From the NCBI RefSeq assembly GCF_963924675.1, contig NC_089240.1:120967680-121031679 (forward strand): a DNA stretch of 64,000 bases, in the 5' to 3' direction. The notes under the pieces are model-generated. The model worked only from the letters and a program-made list of their open reading frames with translations. It searched no databases and was not told where the DNA came from. The stretch's first letter is position 1; each line of letters begins with the position of its first letter. This stretch comes from Phocoena phocoena (Eukaryota; Chordata; Mammalia; Artiodactyla; Phocoenidae). A program made the position numbers and the translations under genes. Shown in pieces: positions 1 through 9,210 of this stretch.

Positions 1-84
1 CCCAATACCTAAATCCATTCCTGGTACAATTTTTGTGCTCTATAAATATTCATTGTATGAATCCCAAAACACCAAGATCTCTCA

Positions 85-446
85 TGTTCCCACACCTTTG
101 TACTTTTCCCTCAGCCTATGTTATGCTTTGACTCCATCTACTTCATTACCTAATTCTTGCTTACTCTTCAATAATCAGCCCAGGTCCCATCTTTCCCAGG
201 AAGTCTTCTCTGATCCCTCCAACCTTCTCTGGTCTCCCTCAACAACCTGTACAATATTTACCATCAGGTCACTTCTCATACTGTATTGTAGTCCATCTGT
301 TAATGGCAGGCTTCTCTGTCTCCTTAAAAGACAGTGAATTACTAAAGAAGAGCATCCATGATTTATTCATACCTCCTTCCCCATCAACTAGAATGAGACC
401 TACCCAAAACAGGGCTCAATAAATGCCAATTAAAATGAATAAATAA
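85..446 (+). mobile_element. L2 LINE 3' fragment
   Basis: This stretch reads like the 3' end of an ancient mammalian L2 (CR1-clade) LINE in sense orientation. A pyrimidine-rich section resembling the family's 'ggaagtcttctctgatccctcc' region (about 200-225) is followed by a short version of the terminal 'caggGCTCAATAAATGCC' motif near 412-432. It is heavily diverged and encodes nothing. The overlapping open frame at 35-337 has no recognisable domain. Confidence 0.6.
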
Positions 447-449
447 ATT

Positions 450-1915
450 GTAATTTTAATATCTGTACACATCCATTTCTTCCAGTCAATGCCATAACTT
501 TTAACGTCAATCAGATGCTCTCAATTACCTACATTCTCTCCACAGGGAGTATGGGGAAACTACAGGGAAATGAATTTCTTCCTAAATGAGAATCATAAAT
601 GCTCTTGATCTTAGAACTTTGTTCTCTCAGTGCTGAATATTCAGTCTGCAGGTGTTTCCTACCCATTCCTGAATATCTGACTGGACAGCTAAATCCCCAC
701 ATTTCTCTGCCTCTTCAGCTCTTATGGATGTTAACATTCGTGACTGCCTAGATTTTACGTCTCAGTTTATTTTGTCCTCTTATCTGCTATCCACTTTATT
801 TCTGATGCATTCCTGTCTCCAGACCTATACTCTTAACTTGATATCCCTAAGCTCTTGAACTTGAATCCAGTTTGCAATTGAATGTGCTTTTACCCAAACA
901 TCTCTAAGATTGACACTTATTTTAGTGAAGGGAGCATTATGTAGAGATTGATGCCATAACAATGTCTTCATGCTAAATAATGTATCTCATAACCTGATCT
1001 CTTCATAAGGACCTCTCTTACATCAAGTCTCAATGGAAAGAACAATTAGAACGTTTCTGATCCCAGGACCCCTGTGTTTGCTGTAATGAGAAAGAGCCTC
1101 AAACTCTGCCAAGTTTACCAAAATTCCAAAACGTCCCATCTGGTAACCAGATGGAGGACAAGAGTCTACAATCACAGTCCCCAGGGGTTTTAGATATAAT
1201 ATGTGTCATCCTCCTGTGCTAGCGACCAGGACCGGCCTGGCCTTTAGATAGAGCAGACTAGAGAATTTCTGAGCAACCAGCACGTACTATTTAAGATGTA
1301 AAGTTTCCAGGGAGTTGCCTAGCTATTGGTAAAGATCTTAGTTCAAACTTTGCTGTTCTACTTGATTCTGTCTTGAATCCTGCTTACATGGCCAAGACTC
1401 CAGTCTGCCTCAGAGATCTTTCTTAAACTGGATCAGCCACTAATTCCTTTAGCTCCTAAATTGAGGCTATCACACCTTGTAGGTTCCTCACACGTAGGCC
1501 TTAGCCATAATCTCCCAGCTCACAGGAGAGAAGAGCAAAAGCCAAAAAGGCAGTAGAGAAGCTATACCACTATCAGTACTTCCACAACAAATCATGCTCT
1601 AGCAAGCTACACCAGAGAAGGAGATGTAAGGGGAAATGTAGGCTTGAAATACTAATATTTCTAATAACTAAAAACTGAGAATTAAAAGCTAGAGAAAGCC
1701 AAACAAAAATCACATAGAGGTTTTATTGATTAAATATTTTTAAATGGTACTTAATTCTATATATATATTTTTTAACAGCAGTGACTTTGATAGCTTATCA
1801 GAATTACCTGTGAGAGTTTTAAGAATATAGGTAGATGCTTATATCCAACCCTTAGGGGAAGTTTCATTCATTCATTCGGTCAAGGACAGAGCCTTGGAGT
1901 CGAGTGCTGAAGTGG
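450..1915. other. No gene seen; diverged unique sequence
   Basis: AT-rich sequence without a convincing reading frame or a repeat I can name. The part from about 1780 to 1870 has a phrase resembling an old MER5-type DNA transposon ('tatcagaattacctgtgagagtttt'-like), but it is too short to assign. Confidence 0.5.
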
Positions 1916-1919
1916 GGCA

Positions 1920-2088
1920 GTGCGGTAGAGTATAAAGATAACAGGGTTTGGAATCAGACACATCTGCCTTTGAACATCCGGTTGGTTATCTACTACCTGT
2001 ATGTGATCTTGGACAAGTCATTTGATCTCAATGAATCTTAGCTTCATCATCTGTAAGATTAGGAATATTACTACCTATTTCAGAGGAC
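1920..2088 (+). mobile_element. MIR SINE
   Basis: Matches the ancient tRNA-derived MIR SINE in sense orientation. A head near 1925-1960 is followed by a core resembling 'tgtgatcttggacaagtca', then a purine and T-rich section equivalent to 'catctgtaaaatgggaataat' near 2048-2075. It is diverged, with no target-site duplication left. Confidence 0.8.
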
Positions 2089-2250
2089 AAAGAAGAGGCC
2101 AAAATTACAGTAGCTTAGATAAAACAGAAGTATATTTCTCTCTCTTGTTTATTTCTACGGCCATCCAAGGCTGATGGAGTAGCTCTGGTCCACAAGACTA
2201 TTCAGGAACCCAGATTCCCAAAATTTTTCTAATGTCCAGTGTCCACTAGG

Positions 2251-2469
2251 CCACGGTTCCTTAACTTCAGCAATGCTGGCATACCGGGGAGGAGTAATTC
2301 TTTGTCATAGGGGTGAGGGCTATCTTGTGCATTGGAAGATGTTTAGCTGCAGCTCTGGTCTCTACCTACTAGATGCCAGTAGCATTTCACCCCTCAGTTG
2401 TGACAACCAAAAATGTCTCCAGATATTGCCAAATGTCCCCTGGAGGGCAAACTGATTGAAAAACACTGC
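2251..2469 (-). mobile_element. MER20 (hAT-Charlie) DNA transposon relic
   Basis: Read on the minus strand, the element runs from a degraded terminal repeat (about 2468 downward) through the diagnostic MER20 phrases 'ggggacatttggcaatatct' and 'tggttgtcacaactgaggg' to 'caatgcacaagatagccc' and 'gacaaagaattactcc'. It is close to full length (about 220 bp) and non-coding. It is an ancient eutherian element with no clear 8-bp duplication. The unclassified repeat-like segment just upstream (2090-2250) was not assigned. Confidence 0.85.
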
Positions 2470-3838
2470 CTGAGAGTAATGTCTTTGTCTGGTCATGCCT
2501 GGGTGAAGCCATGATTCTGTGTTCTGGCCCAAGGGAAAGGAAAAGAAAGAACTCAGGCAAATTATACACCTAGTTTCAATACAGGCCGGGAAATAGTGTT
2601 CCTAGATGGGATATAATATATACAGGAAGAAGGGGAGAATAAATTTAGGTAGGTGGCAGGGGTAACTAGCAGACTGTTCCAGGTAGACAGCAAAACTAAC
2701 AGTGCTGTGCTCCCCTCTGCCCTTCAGAGTTATAATGCCTTTCACAGAGGCCACAACTTAGGTAACACTCACTTATCAGTATTTTATTCATCAAGTGGTT
2801 ACTCAAATATCACAGAAATATTCATCAAGTGGTTACTCAAATATCACAGAAACTTATGGAAGCCCTGTGAGTAACTAGATAAGGCATTTATTTTCAATTC
2901 ACTTCTTCTTTAGAAAGAAAAATATATAATTGTAGGTACAATGAGTGAAAACAGAACATAGGAAAGAGAGACCAGGACCAGCCAGTGAGGCAACCACAGT
3001 ATAATTTAAGTTTGAGAACACCTTTCATGATTATATTTTGTAACTTCATTTTTCCCTCAATTATTTTCTTCAGTGTCATGTTATATCTAAGTATTTAAAC
3101 CAAACCATGTTTTTGATCTGTTGAACATTAAATAATGATGGATCATATTTTAGTAGGTTGCTCTGAAAACATTTAGCCTTTCCCCTGCAGATTCTATTGA
3201 AAATCGTTGATCAAATTGACAATCTGCACTATTAAACCACATTTACTTAAAATATATGTCAAGACACAGTTCATTATCTCTTGATTAAATCTGCAACGAC
3301 TACTGTTATTTGTATTTAAACACTCCAGTTAATTTTCCAATAAATGAAGAGTATACTAAACATACTTGCATGGAAAAATAGCAAGTCCACAGAATAGATA
3401 TTCATACAGGCTCTAAGATAGAAAACTTTCTCCATATTTCTATCCCAGCCCCATCCCTCCCTGTTCCCACCTCCATCCTCCCATTACTGAAACCAACCTC
3501 ACCAAACAGCAAGGTAATTCTAATTAGTACTCTCTCTAGAAGATGAACGGATGTACCTCAGTCACTTTCTAGTATAAGTACTATAGACTCTCTGCACTGA
3601 CTGCACTTTCGGTGATTTTGTAAACCAACACAGTGATACATTAACACAGTGAGAGCTTTTCATTATCGTCACTTCAGAGTTGAAGAAACTGAGTCACGTA
3701 GATCAGATGGGTCACGTGCATATAATGCCATAAAAGCAGGAATGCTGGGCTGATCAGCTTGCCTGGAGGATCTCTGGAACATTTCCAGGAGGATGAGGAT
3801 TCCTCTCTGCTAGTCTGCTCACCCCGTAAAGGATGAGA
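2470..3838. other. No gene seen; unique AT-rich sequence
   Basis: No convincing gene. The stretch holds the short tandem duplication at 2786-2853. Near 3640-3770 there is a faint minus-strand MIR-like segment ('gttgaagaaactgagtcacg'). Confidence 0.5.
2786..2853. repeat. 34-bp direct tandem duplication
   Basis: Two adjacent 34-bp copies (2786-2819 and 2820-2853) beginning 'attcatcaagtggttactca' differ only at the last base. Near-identity implies a recent slippage-type duplication in otherwise old sequence. Confidence 0.9.
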
Positions 3839-3895
3839 CCATGTTTATCTCATGGTATCCCTCTATATAGTAGGCGTCTGTAAATATCTTGTTGA

Positions 3896-3968
3896 AATAT
3901 AGGAAGAAAGGAAGGGAGGAAGGAAGAAAGGAAGAGAAAGGGAGGGAGAGAAGAAAGGAAGAAAGATT
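3896..3968 (+). repeat. Polypurine (GGAA/GAAA)n simple repeat
   Basis: About 70 bases of almost pure A/G, mainly GGAA, GAAA and GGGA units. It follows a short L2-like 3' end (about 3840-3895), so it may have grown from that element's tail. The small open frames crossing it on both strands are by-products of its composition. Confidence 0.9.
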
Positions 3969-4480
3969 TGAGCCCAGTGTTGAAGGATGGTTCACCAGAC
4001 AGAACAACAGGGCATTCCAGCCCCTGGGGTCAGCACATACAATGACAGTGGCCTTGAGGCCCAACACAATTTTGTGCATCCTACAAAGACACGCAGCTGA
4101 GGTGGGGGGAGGGGAAGCCGAAATCCAGCCTGTGCTCTGCTCACCACGGATGCTCCTTTGGGGCTGGATCTGCCCAGCATGTGACATCTTTTTCCTAGTT
4201 TGTCAGACTAGGGAGAGTGCATTTTTCTTATTCAAACAAAAGCCTTGTGAAGGCTTCTGCATAATGTGTTATATATAATGCATAATACTTTAGTGGTTTT
4301 AAAACATATAATGCATCTCAGGAAGAGCTATTAGACTGGCATAGTAGAGCAGTGTGTGAGGAAGGAGACAAAGCTGGCAGAGCAGCTTTGGGGTCATATT
4401 TGAAGCACAGATTTTTGTCATAAAGGTAAAGGGGTCCCACTGAGGGATTTTAAACAGAGCGCTAAAACGGTCAGCTTTTC

Positions 4481-4644
4481 ATCCTGGTTCCACTACTTTC
4501 TACTGCTAACACTCTGCTTTACAGGGAGAGTAATCGTATGTATCTCACAGGGCTTAGGGGATAACTGAATGCGACTGTGGATAAAACTGTTAAAAGCAGT
4601 GTCTGGAACTTAGTAAACGCTCACAGAAATTGTAGCTAAATATA
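4481..4644 (+). mobile_element. MIR SINE inside the L2
   Basis: The 3' half of a MIR in sense orientation: 'ctcacagggcttaggggata' is followed by the terminal 'agcagtgtctggaacttagt' and 'aaacgctcacagaaat' equivalents. It sits between two minus-strand L2 blocks, so it integrated after the L2. Confidence 0.7.
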
Positions 4645-4985
4645 TTTTTAGCGTTTTGAAAGACTTGTTTGACTACGGTATGAAAGCCAGATTAAAAGTG
4701 TGTAAGACCAGAGGCCGGGGCAACAGGCCACGACTGAGACAGTGATGACAAAGTAAGGGTAGTAACTGTGGAGAAGGGAAGAAGAGGTGGGTGGGTTTGG
4801 AGAGATATTAGGAAACCTACCTGAGCAACATTAACAAATCCCATCTAAATGCCAAAGATGGTACTCCATAAAATGCAATATCCATTAATGACTGCAAAAC
4901 ACCTTTCCATAATTGGTACACAGAGACAAATCAAGCAAGGCCTTAAAAGCCAAATTAGAGAGATGGACATAAATCCTGAAGGTCA

Positions 4986-5365
4986 GTGTTTTCAAAACCG
5001 TAGTTTTTAAACCACCAGCATCAAAAATCACCTGGGAGCTATAAAACAGATAACTAACAAGGACCTACTGTATAGCACAGGGAACACTACTCAACACTCT
5101 ATAATAACCACCTATGTGGGAAAAGAATCTAAAGAAGAGTGCATTTATGTACATGTGTGACTGATTCACTTTGCTGTGTACCTGAAACAACCACAGCATT
5201 GTAAATCAACTATACTCCAATAAAAATCCATTTAAAAACATTCACCATGGTACTTATAAGACATGCAGATTCCTCAGTTTCACTCTAGGTCTTCAGATTC
5301 GGAGTCTTTGTGATGCATCTGCTTATCATCAAGTACCCAAAGTGGTTCCAAAGCACAACAAGGCT
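4986..5365 (+). mobile_element. MER5A (hAT-Charlie) relic split by an L1
   Basis: The left part, 4986-5040, carries the MER5A start ('gtgttttcaaaaccgtag', then 'aaaaatcacctgggagct'). The right part, about 5255-5365, carries 'agacatgcagattcctcag' and the end 'gtacccaaagtggttccaa'. About 200 bp of L1 3' end lies between them. Confidence 0.65.
5041..5240 (+). mobile_element. 5'-truncated L1 3' end
   Basis: A 200-bp L1 3'UTR tail of an older Cetartiodactyla L1. It starts at 'aacaaggacctactgtatag', contains the 'tgattcactttgctgtgtac' phrase and ends with 'ccaataaaaatcc', where AATAAA is the polyadenylation signal. It interrupts the MER5A. A poor, short target-site duplication (about 'ataaaaca' against 'ttaaaaaca') is possible but not convincing. 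Confidence 0.85.
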
Positions 5366-5494
5366 TGACAATGAGGGGAGACAATGATGCTTTCTAAGCA
5401 AGGAGGTAATATTCTAATTTGTTTTAGAAAGGTTACCATGGTGACAAAGAGTGGGGAGGGAACAGAGTGAAAGGTGGGAGGAATGGTGAAAAAA

Positions 5495-6084
5495 TTGAGG
5501 GCAAGAACTGCCGTTATTTCCAGTGTACTGCATTCCTAAAGACAGCCTCTAGGAGTCACACTGCCATTTCTCACTAAGCTTTACAGTTACTATGATTCTA
5601 ATGATGGAACTCAATTCACAAAACTCACAGTGAACATTGGTGGGGTTTTCACAGCCGTTTTATGAGGACATCTGGGAATGCAAGGATGAAGCTATAGACA
5701 CATTACCATCCAAGCATGTTGTATTTTTCCTGTAAATATGAAAAGTCTTGCACTTGAAAAAATAAGTATGTTTGGAGCTTCACCTGAATTAGCCGATAGG
5801 CATTCTAGGACAAAATATGATGCTAACCACAACAAAAATACTTATTTTCTAACTCTTTCCTGACTCTTACTTTGGGAGTTAGAAATGCTAAAGTCCACAA
5901 ATATCTGTATCACCTTTTAAGAACTAAACCAACTGTTCTTGGCCAATGCACCCAAGAGGAATCCCCAGAAAGCTCCAGAGCTGGGGAAAGTGAAACTGGT
6001 AGTTTTTAACCCTGAGGCAAATGGGTTCCCTGTGTTTCCCTCTGTTTATCAACCTGAGAACAGCAGAGTTGCTAAGAACGTTTG
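5495..6084. other. No gene or named repeat seen
   Basis: Diverged unique sequence on both strands with only short, featureless reading frames. The minus-strand 60-codon frame at 5924-6106 shows no domain. Confidence 0.5.
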
Positions 6085-6300
6085 TAGTCAGTGAGACCTG
6101 CTCCATGCTGTGACCTCAGGCAAGTTACCCAAAATCTCCCAGCCTGTTTCTCATTTGTAAATTACAAATAACTTTACTACAGCAAAAAAAAAAAAAAAAA
6201 TGTTGTAAACACTCAAAATGGAATACCAATGACACCTCCCTGTTGTGGATTAAAAAATATAATCCAAGCACAATGTAAGTGCTCAGAGAGTAATTACTAA
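6085..6300 (+). mobile_element. MIR SINE fragment with A-run
   Basis: The MIR core phrase 'tgacctcaggcaagttaccc' and 'ctcatttgtaaattacaaat' are visible in sense orientation, followed by an 18-base A run (6183-6200). A possible MIR 3' end, 'caatgtaagtgctcagaga', follows about 70 bp later. The remainder to about 6600 holds nothing I recognise. Confidence 0.5.
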
Positions 6301-6785
6301 ATTAGTATGTAAAATTATTAAAATCCATGTCTATATAGTACCTAGTAGATGGATGGCATGAGGTAAGCATGTACTATTTAGTTGTTATTATTGATCCAAT
6401 TACTACCAATAGTTATACTACTAGTAACAGTAATAATTAACACTAGACAGGGGCTCAGCCTCCTGTAGAGCACTGCGTTTGAAGAATGCTAGGAAGCCTC
6501 AGCATTTGGCCAATATCCTTTCATGTGATAGGTAACAGGCCCCCTGAACTATGAGACTTAGAGGGAAGGAAAAAAATATGCTGCATTTATATTTGGAACT
6601 TACTGAAAGTCTCCTGTGTTCCAGGTTCAATGCGGAAGATACTCATGGATAAGTCACATCTCCTTTCCTAAAGGCACTCAGTCAAAAGCAAAGGCAGATT
6701 ATTTGGGATCCAGGATCTGTAGTTGGGGAGGCGGCGGTCAACCAACACTTGGAAATTGCAGGCAAAATTCTGCATTCATATGTAT

Positions 6786-6817
6786 TCGTCCATTCATTCA
6801 TTCATTCATTCATTCAT
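6786..6817 (+). repeat. (ATTC)n microsatellite
   Basis: Six to seven tandem ATTC tetranucleotides. The tract directly precedes the minus-strand MIR. Confidence 0.85.
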
Positions 6818-6818
6818 G

Positions 6819-7285
6819 CCCACTATTGGTTAGGTCCTGTTCTAAATGATTTATATTAACTCATTTCAAACTGACAAAAACTCTACCGAGGGCTTCCCTG
6901 GTGGCGCAGTGGTTGAGAGTCGGCCTGCCGATGCAGGGGACACGGGTTCGTGCCCTGGCCCGGGAAGATCCCACATGCCGCGGAGCGGCTGGGCTCATGA
7001 GCCATGGCCACTGAGCCTGTGCGTCCGGAGGCTGTGCTCTGCAGCGGGAGAGGCCACAACAGTGAGAGGCCCGCGTACCGCAAAAAAAAAAAAAAAAAAA
7101 ACTCTACCGAGTATTTCCTATTATTATCATGCACATATTGCCAAAGAGGGAACTGAGGCACAGAGAGGTTAAGCAACTTTTCCAAGGCCACACAGCCACT
7201 AAGTGGCAGAGCTGTGATTCAAACTCAGGCAGTGTGTCTCCAGAGTCTATATGCGTAAACTACCACTATATGCTGCTACACTTCC
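6819..7285 (-). mobile_element. MIR SINE, split by a CHR SINE
   Basis: A nearly full-length antisense MIR. The 3' part (about 6819-6890) reads 'taggtcctgttctaaatgat', and the core and head (7112-7285) read 'gaactgaggcacagagaggt', 'aaggccacacagccactaag' and 'cagagctgtgattcaaactc'. The CHR SINE at 6891-7100 lies between the two parts. Confidence 0.9.
6891..7100 (+). mobile_element. CHR-family cetacean SINE, young short subtype
   Basis: A tRNA-derived SINE beginning 'ggcttccctggtggcgcagt' with recognisable Pol III A box (near 6903-6913) and B box ('gggttcgtgccc', near 6944-6955). A unique body and an A run of about 18 follow. It is flanked by a perfect duplication containing 'ctctaccgag' (6881-6890 and 7102-7111), extendable into the A run. 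It is inserted into an antisense MIR. It would be transcribed by Pol III and mobilised by L1 proteins in trans, as inferred from the A tail. Confidence 0.95.
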
Positions 7286-7319
7286 TGCGGCTTGAATCCA
7301 GAGCTTAAATCAGATTTTT

Positions 7320-7332
7320 AAAAGTTTACCTG
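7320..7332 (+). repeat. 5' target-site duplication of the full-length L1
   Basis: The 13 bases 'aaaagtttacctg' directly precede the element and recur at 14902-14914 after its A tail. Together with the preceding T run, the target reads as T-run/AAAA, the cut preferred by the L1 endonuclease. The perfect match argues for recent insertion. Confidence 0.95.
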
Positions 7333-7344
7333 GGGGGGACCTTG

Positions 7345-7354
7345 AAGATGGCGG
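7345..7354 (+). promoter_or_regulatory. YY1-type site at the L1 5' end
   Basis: 'aagatggcgg' lies 12 bases from the element's first base and matches the YY1 consensus core AAGATGGC. In human L1 a site at this location directs accurate start-site choice. The same motif occurs at 58721-58730 in the other copy with a complete 5' end ('aagatggcga'). Confidence 0.75.
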
Positions 7355-7990
7355 AAGAGTAAGACGCGGAGATCGCCTTCCTCCTCACGGATACACCAGA
7401 AATACATCCACACGTGGAACAACTCCTACAGAACTCCTACTGAAGGCTGGCAGAAGACCTCAGACCTCCCAAAAGGCAAGAAACTCCCCACGTAACTGGG
7501 TAGGGCAAAAGAAAAAACAGAGACAAAAGAATAAGGACGGCACCTGCACCAGTGGGAGGGAGCTGTGAAGGAGGAAAAGTTTCCACACACTAGGAAGCCC
7601 CTCCGCGGGCGGAGACTGCGGGAGGCGGAGGGGGGAGTTTCGGGACCGCGGAGTAGTGCACAGCGACGGGTGCGGAGGGCAAAGCGGGGAGATTCCTGCA
7701 CAGACGATCCGTGCCGACCGGCACTCACCAGCCCGAGAGGCTTATCTGCTCGCCCGCCGGGGCGGGCGGGGCTGCGAGCTGAGGCTCGGGTTTTGGTTTT
7801 GGACGGAGCTCAGGGAGAGGACTGGGGTTGGCGGCTTGAACATAGCCTGAAGGGGTTAGTGCACCACGACTAGCCGGGAGGGAGTTCGGGGAAAAGCCTG
7901 CACCTGCCGAAGAGGCAAGAGACTTTTTCTTCCCTCTTTGTTTCCTGGTGCGCGAGGAGAGGGGTTTAAGAGCGCTGCTTAAAGGAACTC

Positions 7991-8084
7991 CAGAGACGGG
8001 CGCGAGCCGCGGCTAAAAGCGCGAACCCCAGAGACGGGCGCGAGTCGCGGCTAAAAGCGCGAGCCCCCGAGACGGGCGGGAGAC
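7991..8084 (+). repeat. 38-bp tandem unit in L1 5'UTR
   Basis: Two near-identical 38-bp units (7991-8028, 8029-8066) and a partial third start with 'cagagacgggcgcgag'. They are rich in CpG. The other 5'UTR copy (about 59370-59425) has only about one and a half units, so the number varies between elements. Confidence 0.85.
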
Positions 8085-8575
8085 GCTAAGGCTGCTGCTG
8101 CCGCCACCAAGGGGCCTGTGTGCGAGCACAGGTCACTCTCCACACCCCTCTTCCGCGGAGCCTGTGCAGCCCGCCACTGCCAGGTTCCCGGGATCCAGGG
8201 ACAACTTCCCCGGGACAGCGCACGGCGGGCCTCAGGCTGGTGCAACGTCACGCCGGCCTCTGCCGCAACGTCACGCTGCCTCTGCCGCCGCAGGCCGGCC
8301 CCGCACGCAGTGCCCCTCCTTCCCCCCTCCCCGACCCCCGGCCTGAGTGAGCCGGAGCCCCCGAATCAGCGGCGCCTTTAACCCCGTCCTGTCTGAGCAA
8401 AAAACAGACGCCCTCCAGCGACCTACACGCAGAGGCAGGACCAAATCCAAAGCTGGGCTCCTGTGAGCTGTGAGAACAAAGAAGAGAAAGGGAAATCTCT
8501 CCCAGCAGCCTCAGGAGCAGCGGATTACAGCTCCACAATCAACTTGATATACCCTGCATCTGTGGAATACCTGAA

Positions 8576-9113
8576 TAGACAAGGAATGATCCCAAATTGA
8601 AGAGGGGGAATTTAGGAGCGAGACCTATGATTTTTTTCCCTTTTCCTCTTTTTGTGAATGTGTACGTGTATGCTTCTGTGTGAGATCTTGTCTGTATACT
8701 CTTGCTTCCACCATTTGTCCTAGGGCTCTATCCGTCCATGATTTTTTTAAAAAATTCTTTTTCTTAATAATTAAGTTTAATTGTAATAACTTTATTATAC
8801 TTTACCTTCGTTCTTTCTTTCTTTCCTTCCTTCCTTCCCTCCTTTAGACAACGAATCACCCCAAATTGAGGAGGTGGTCTCTGGGAGCAGGATTTATGAT
8901 TTTTCCCCCTTTACCTCTTTTTGTGAAGGTGTATGTGTATGCTTCTGTGTAAAATTTTCTCTGTATAGCTTTGCTTCCAACATTTGTCCTAAGGTTCTAT
9001 CCGTCCCTTTTTTTTTTTTCTAAATATTTTTTAATTCAATAACTATATTATACTTTATTTTATTTTTACTGTATCATCTTTCTGTCTTTTTTCCTTCTTT
9101 CCCTCCTTCCTTC
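8576..9113 (+). repeat. 269-bp tandem duplication in L1 5'UTR
   Basis: Two diverged units start at 8576 ('tagacaaggaatgatcccaa') and 8845 ('tagacaacgaatcacccc'). Each contains 'cctctttttgtgaa' and 'catttgtcctaggg'-type phrases and ends in AT-rich sequence followed by a CCTT/CTTT tract. The same arrangement with a 255-bp period occurs at 59885 and 60140 in the second copy, so the duplication predates both insertions. Confidence 0.85.
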
Positions 9114-9210
9114 CTTCCTTCCTCCCTCCCTCCCTCCCTCCCTCCTTTCTTTCCTTCTTTGCTTCTTTCTTCCTTCCTTCCTTTCCTCCTTTCCTTCTTT
9201 CTTTACTCAT
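9085..9210 (+). repeat. Polypyrimidine (CCTT/CCCT)n tract in L1 5'UTR
   Basis: More than 100 bases of almost unbroken C/T (CCTT, CCCT, CTTT units). A shorter tract occurs at 8812-8848, at the end of the first 269-bp unit. It is shared in shorter form with the copy at about 60395-60460. Confidence 0.9.

Larger units (their letters stand above)
4330..5490 (-). mobile_element. L2 LINE relic, interrupted
   Basis: Minus-strand L2 sequence survives in three blocks: about 4330-4480, 4645-4985 and 5366-5490. Recognisable antisense L2 phrases include 'gagggattttaaacagagcg' and 'aaggccttaaaagcca'. The blocks are separated by a MIR at 4481-4644 and by a MER5A that was itself split by an L1 tail, so the L2 is the oldest layer of the stack. 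A further weak L2-like block lies at about 3970-4080. Confidence 0.6.

Noticed and set aside
3889..4278. 129-codon frame rich in K, E, G and R
   Set aside because: Its N-terminal part is the translated GGAA simple repeat, so it has no protein meaning.
6903..6955. tRNA-gene-like A and B boxes
   Set aside because: They are the Pol III promoter of a tRNA-derived SINE, not a tRNA gene; no cloverleaf is maintained.
7565..7873. 102-codon arginine-rich plus-strand frame in the L1 leader
   Set aside because: Only partly kept in the 58.7-kb copy (different start). GC-rich leader sequence is open in several frames.
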